From Verrucomicrobiota bacterium (GTDB taxonomy: Bacteria > Verrucomicrobiota > Verrucomicrobiia > Limisphaerales > JADLHS01), in assembly GCA_004297495.1 (NCBI GenBank), contig SCTL01000266.1:1-8346 (forward strand): 8,346 nt of DNA, in the 5' to 3' direction. Under the pieces are notes generated by a model. It was not told the DNA's origin. It did not search any database and saw nothing but the letters and a program-made list of their open reading frames with translations. This document shows, one piece after another, positions 5,693-8,346 of the stretch (its first letter is position 1; each line of letters opens with the position of its first letter). The position numbers and the translations under genes were made by a program.

Positions 5693-5711
5693 CGCTTCGG
5701 CAGTCGAAGCG
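5693..5711. other. Perfect 7-bp hairpin downstream of leuA
   Basis: CGCTTCG (5693-5699) and CGAAGCG (5705-5711) flank a five-base loop. No T-run follows on either strand, so it is not a standard intrinsic terminator. It is the strongest stem in the first 150 bases after leuA and could still mark a transcript end. Confidence 0.4.
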
Positions 5712-5768
5712 ACGCGAGAATCCGTACGTTAAATGTCACAAAAATCAAGCCCCTACCCAAAAGAGCAG

Positions 5769-5796
5769 TTTACATGGTCGGAAACCGTGTTAGGCT
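5769..5796 (+). promoter_or_regulatory. Candidate promoter upstream of the WD40 gene
   Basis: TTTACA (5769-5774) and TAGGCT (5791-5796) are separated by 16 bases, the same layout as the leuA leader promoter (TTGACA-16-TAGCTT). A start near 5803 would give a 370-base 5'UTR for the WD40 gene, or an independent small transcript. Confidence 0.35.
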
Positions 5797-6075
5797 CTCC
5801 ACTGTTTTAGCCCGGCAGTCTATCCCCCGATGGGATTGGCAGAGGCGTAAATTAGTGTTTGCGCCGCGGGTTTGATGTTTCGCAATGGTTGGAACGGATT
5901 GAGTCGTTGTTTCTTCTCCGAAATCACCGGCCCGACGCTCGGGTGAGCGCCAACAGCACTTGCAGAAAAATTCAAACACGGTTGGGCTGCATCCTTGACC
6001 CAGACACATGCAGCGGAATTGAACGAGATAGAAAGTATAAACGCGGTTAGAGAGTCGGTTCCTCACTCCGATACC

Positions 6076-6097
6076 CGCGCCGGATTTCACCGTCCGG
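6076..6097. repeat. Degenerate copy of the GGATTTCAGTCC palindrome
   Basis: CGCGCCGGATTTCA (6076-6089) is identical to 1795-1808, inside the terminator after the lipoprotein gene. GTCCGG then follows after two extra bases. Here only a 5-bp CCGGA/TCCGG stem remains, followed by ATTTTG. It looks like a decayed copy of a dispersed palindrome, 77 bases before the WD40 start. Confidence 0.45.
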
Positions 6098-6173
6098 ATT
6101 TTGAAACACGCAAACGGACGCAAGCCTTTTGTCGTGATTCGCTTCTCTCCTGTCTTACCTCCGATTTGAGAAC

Positions 6174-7763
6174 ATGAATCACCTTTTAATGAAACGAATT
6201 GCTTGCTGGTTGCCGGCCATTGTTGCCGGCGCACAACTACTCACCCCGATCAATGCGCGCGCGCAAACGGCACCGAACCGCTTGTGGGTGGGCACTGGCC
6301 ATGCGTCTTCCGTGGCGGCCGTGGCCTATTCGCCGGATGGCACGATGGTGGTATCGGCAAGTTTTGATCGCACGCTCAAGTTGTGGCGCGTCGCGGACGG
6401 GTTGTTGTTGCGGACTTTCAGCGGTCACACGGCGGAGGTGCGCGCCGTGGCGTTCTCGCCGGATGGCAGCACGATTGTTTCCGGCAGTTCGGATTGGACC
6501 GTAAAACTCTGGCGGGTTTCCGATGGGACTTTGCTGCGGACGATGACTGGCCACACAGACGTGGTGCGCTCCGTGGCGTTCTCGCCGGATGGTTCGATGA
6601 TTGCCTCGGGCAGCCAGGATTCGCGGGTGAACCTGTGGCGAGTTTCGGACGGGGTTTTGATCCGCACGCTGGCGGGCAATGCGAACTGGGTGATGTCGGT
6701 GGCGTTTTCGCCCGACGGTTCGCGCGTGGCTTCCGGTGGAGTTGATCGCAGCGTCACGATGTGGCGCGTCTCGGATGGATTGATGCTTTATCATGTGAGC
6801 GCACACGGGGATTGGGTCTTGTCGGTCGCCTTTTCACCGGACGGCGGCACGCTGGCGTCGGCGGCCATGGACTTTACCGTGAAACGTTGGCGGGTTTCGG
6901 ACGGAACGCTGGTGCAGACGTTGACGGGGTTCGCGGATGCGGTGAACTGGGTGACGTATTCGCCGGACGGGAACACGTTGCTCACGGCCGACTGGAGCAG
7001 CACTTTGAAAATGTTCCGGGCGAGCGATGGAACCTTGCTGCAAGCTTACAGCGAAATCTCGTTGATCAATGCGGCAAGATTTTCGCCCGACTCGGCGAAG
7101 TTCGTGTACGGGCGCTCGGATTATCAAGTCGTACTGGCGAGCAATCCGTTGGGAAGCGGCGGCGGAAGTCCGCCGAATAATGCGCCGACCGTGAGCATCA
7201 CCAGCCCGGCAAACGGAGCGAGTTACCTTACTGGTGCGCTCATCGGTTTCTCCGGCGCGGCAAGCGATCTCGAGGACGGAAACCTGTCCGGAAACATCCA
7301 CTGGTCTTCGAGCATCAATGGGAATTTGGGAACGGGAGCAAGTCTCAGCGCGCTGCTAACCAGTGGCACGCACACGATCACGGCTTCCGTGACCGATGCG
7401 GGCGGGCTGACTTCCACAACTACGATTACTGTCACGGTTCAATCTTTGGCGAGCACGCTCAGCAACCTCGTTTCAACCGATAAACCGAGTTACGCGAATC
7501 GCGAACGCGCAACCATTCTGGCGAGCGTCAGCGACGGGATCAATTCCATCGCGGGAGCAACCGTGACGACCACGGTTACTTCCTCCAAGGGAATCAAGAC
7601 CACCATGACCGCCACCAGCGGAGCGAACGGCGTGGCGGTTTTTTACTACACGATTAACTCCACCAAACAGGGAACCGGAGTTTACGCCATCAGCAGCACG
7701 GCCACGAAATCCGGCTACTCGGCCTCCCCGGTCAGCAGCGCAACATTCTTGGTAACCAAGTAA
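6174..7763 (+). CDS. Secreted WD40-repeat beta-propeller protein with two Ig-like domains
   Basis: This encodes 529 residues. The Sec signal peptide spans residues 1-30 (MKR, hydrophobic core, cleavage at ARA|QTAPNR). Six regular 42-residue WD40 units start at about 43, 85, 127, 169, 211 and 253 (pattern V-SVAFSPDG-ASGS-D-TVKLWRVSDGTLLRTLTG). A degenerate seventh at 295-331 brings the total to the seven blades of one closed propeller. The usual WD pair is WR in blades 1-5 and FR in blade 6. A GSGGGS linker (about 327-332) leads to an Ig-like domain at 333-423 (SPANGASY, SGTHTITASVTDAGG) and a second beta-sandwich at 424-529, similar to Big/invasin-type folds. No catalytic motif is seen, so a binding or scaffolding role outside the cytoplasm is inferred; the ligand is unknown. 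The ATG at 6174 has only GAGAA nearby; ATG 6189 is an alternative that still keeps a signal peptide. A paralogue follows at 8122. Confidence 0.92.
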   Translation: MNHLLMKRIACWLPAIVAGAQLLTPINARAQTAPNRLWVGTGHASSVAAVAYSPDGTMVVSASFDRTLKLWRVADGLLLRTFSGHTAEVRAVAFSPDGSTIVSGSSDWTVKLWRVSDGTLLRTMTGHTDVVRSVAFSPDGSMIASGSQDSRVNLWRVSDGVLIRTLAGNANWVMSVAFSPDGSRVASGGVDRSVTMWRVSDGLMLYHVSAHGDWVLSVAFSPDGGTLASAAMDFTVKRWRVSDGTLVQTLTGFADAVNWVTYSPDGNTLLTADWSSTLKMFRASDGTLLQAYSEISLINAARFSPDSAKFVYGRSDYQVVLASNPLGSGGGSPPNNAPTVSITSPANGASYLTGALIGFSGAASDLEDGNLSGNIHWSSSINGNLGTGASLSALLTSGTHTITASVTDAGGLTSTTTITVTVQSLASTLSNLVSTDKPSYANRERATILASVSDGINSIAGATVTTTVTSSKGIKTTMTATSGANGVAVFYYTINSTKQGTGVYAISSTATKSGYSASPVSSATFLVTK

Positions 7764-7954
7764 GTGTCGCCGGAAAAGCGCCCCTGAAGTTTTCCATCTA
7801 AAAATCTGGTCGCTAAGCGCGGGGCCGTCATCTCGATCCCGACGACTGGCAAAATTGCGTTGGACTCAAGCGAGTGAGTTTTGCATCCGTCCGCGCCCCG
7901 GGTTGCACTTCGTTCACGGATTTCCCGGTGAACTATGTCCCAAAACCATTCGTT

Positions 7955-7988
7955 GTTCCTGAATTCGTTCAGGAGCATCCTGCTTTTT
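7955..7988 (+). terminator. Possible terminator: 9-bp stem with TTCG loop
   Basis: GTTCCTGAA (7955-7963) and TTCAGGAGC (7968-7976) pair with one wobble around a TTCG tetraloop, a very stable RNA loop. TTTTT (7984-7988) comes seven bases after the stem, farther than usual. It could end the transcript of the first WD40 gene, about 190 bases past its stop. Confidence 0.45.
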
Positions 7989-8107
7989 GACAGCGGACCC
8001 CCGGGGGAAACTCTCGTCCCGGCCAATTTCGTTTCAAAAAAGTGATTTCGTTTCGATTCTTCCCGGTCCGCGGGCGCTGGCATCGGCACTGCTTAGTGAT
8101 CAGCAAC

Positions 8108-8112
8108 GGAGG
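8108..8112 (+). promoter_or_regulatory. Strong Shine-Dalgarno of the second WD40 gene
   Basis: GGAGG stands nine bases before the ATG at 8122 and fixes that start. It is notable because lysC, leuA and the leader ORF lack a comparable site. Confidence 0.7.
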
Positions 8113-8121
8113 ATAACACAA

Positions 8122-8346
8122 ATGAAAAACGAACGATTGCCACGATGGAAGGGAATGATACTGGTTGCCGCGCTCGGCTGCCTGTTCGCCGGTCAAGCCC
8201 TCGCTCAAACTGCTCCCAACCGCGTCTGGACCGCGCCGGGCCATGCCTCGACGGTGACCTCGGTGGCATTTTCGCCTGACGGCACGTTGATGATTTCCGG
8301 CAGTTTCGACCGCACGCTCAAATTGTGGCGCATTGCAGACGGCACG
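8122..8346 (+). CDS. Second secreted WD40-repeat protein, C-terminus beyond the window
   Basis: The first 75 codons are present and the frame is open at the right edge. The signal peptide covers residues 1-28 (basic KNERLPRWK, hydrophobic MILVAALGCLFAGQ, cleavage at ALA|QTAPNR). The mature part begins QTAPNRVW and then the first WD40 blade, GHASTVTSVAFSPDG followed by FDRTLKLWRIADGT. Over 47 residues from QTAPNR it is identical to the preceding WD40 protein at 33 positions, so the two are tandem duplicates. The same WR replaces the WD pair. The signal peptides differ much more than the mature sequences. The number of blades and any Ig-like tail lie outside the window. Confidence 0.9.
   Translation, partial: MKNERLPRWKGMILVAALGCLFAGQALAQTAPNRVWTAPGHASTVTSVAFSPDGTLMISGSFDRTLKLWRIADGT

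Larger units (their letters stand above)
5604..6173. other. Long non-coding stretch between leuA and the first WD40 gene
   Basis: These 570 bases have no convincing ORF. The longest minus-strand frame (154 codons, running into the WD40 gene start) is Arg/Cys-rich with no domain pattern. Base composition is more A/T-rich than the flanking genes. The stretch contains a hairpin (5693-5711), a promoter-like pair (5769-5796), a small ATCCC/GGGAT stem (5822-5836), a CGCTC/GAGCG stem (5936-5949) and a copy of the GGATTTCA palindrome (6076-6097). No clear terminator follows leuA. A small RNA is possible but unsupported. Confidence 0.5.
7764..8121. other. Intergenic region between the two WD40 genes
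   Basis: These 358 bases hold no convincing gene; reverse-strand frames here lack domain patterns. The visible structure is a UUCG-loop hairpin (7955-7976) with a later T-run, a CCCCCGGGGG palindrome (7998-8007), a TTGACA (7987-7992) without a good -10 at the right distance, and a direct repeat ATTTCGTTTC (8026-8035 and 8045-8054). Confidence 0.5.

Noticed and set aside
5770..6234. A 154-codon minus-strand frame before the WD40 gene
   Set aside because: It is Arg/Cys-rich, overlaps the start and signal peptide of the WD40 gene, and shows no motif or ribosome site.
7987..8014. Promoter for the second WD40 gene from TTGACA at 7987
   Set aside because: No acceptable -10 lies 16-18 bases downstream (AACTCT), and a CCCCCGGGGG palindrome fills the spacer.

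Overview
The window is G+C-rich bacterial chromosome, probably from the phylum Verrucomicrobiota (Pedosphaera/Limisphaera-like lineages). That assignment is an inference. It rests on the CACGGATGAA-type inverted-repeat element, the GGATTTCAGTCC palindromes, scarce Shine-Dalgarno sequences, and secreted WD40/Ig-like proteins. No rRNA, tRNA, CRISPR array, transposase or origin was found.

Layout. (1) 1-763, minus strand: a long open frame running off the left edge and encoding a membrane-anchored protein of unknown function. (2) 1029-1757, plus: a glycine-zipper lipoprotein with C-terminal WxxGxW repeats, followed by a strong hairpin terminator. (3) 1957-3174, plus: aspartate kinase (lysC). (4) 3180-3557, minus: a small four-helix membrane protein converging on lysC with a 5-base gap. 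(5) 3613-3770: a promoter, a 20-codon leucine-rich leader peptide, competing RNA pairings and an intrinsic terminator, which together form a leucine attenuator. (6) 3772-3923: a palindromic repeat element lying directly between the attenuator and leuA. (7) 3948-5603, plus: long-form 2-isopropylmalate synthase (leuA). (8) 5604-6173: a long non-coding stretch with a candidate promoter and hairpins. (9) 6174-7763, plus: a secreted seven-bladed WD40 protein with two Ig-like domains. (10) 8122 to the right edge, plus: the start of a second, closely related secreted WD40 protein.

How the genes relate. lysC catalyses the first step of the aspartate family (Lys/Thr/Met), and leuA the first committed step of leucine synthesis. 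They are separate transcription units. leuA appears to be controlled by leucyl-tRNA supply: a ribosome stalled on Leu codons would let the end of the leader ORF (3692-3710) pair with 3728-3743, blocking the terminator at 3731-3760. The leader GTG lies about where transcription should start, so the leader may be translated without a 5'UTR. The two WD40 genes are a tandem paralogous pair of exported proteins. The best candidate for a little-described system here is the leuA attenuator, combined with its leaderless leader ORF and the adjacent repeat insertion.
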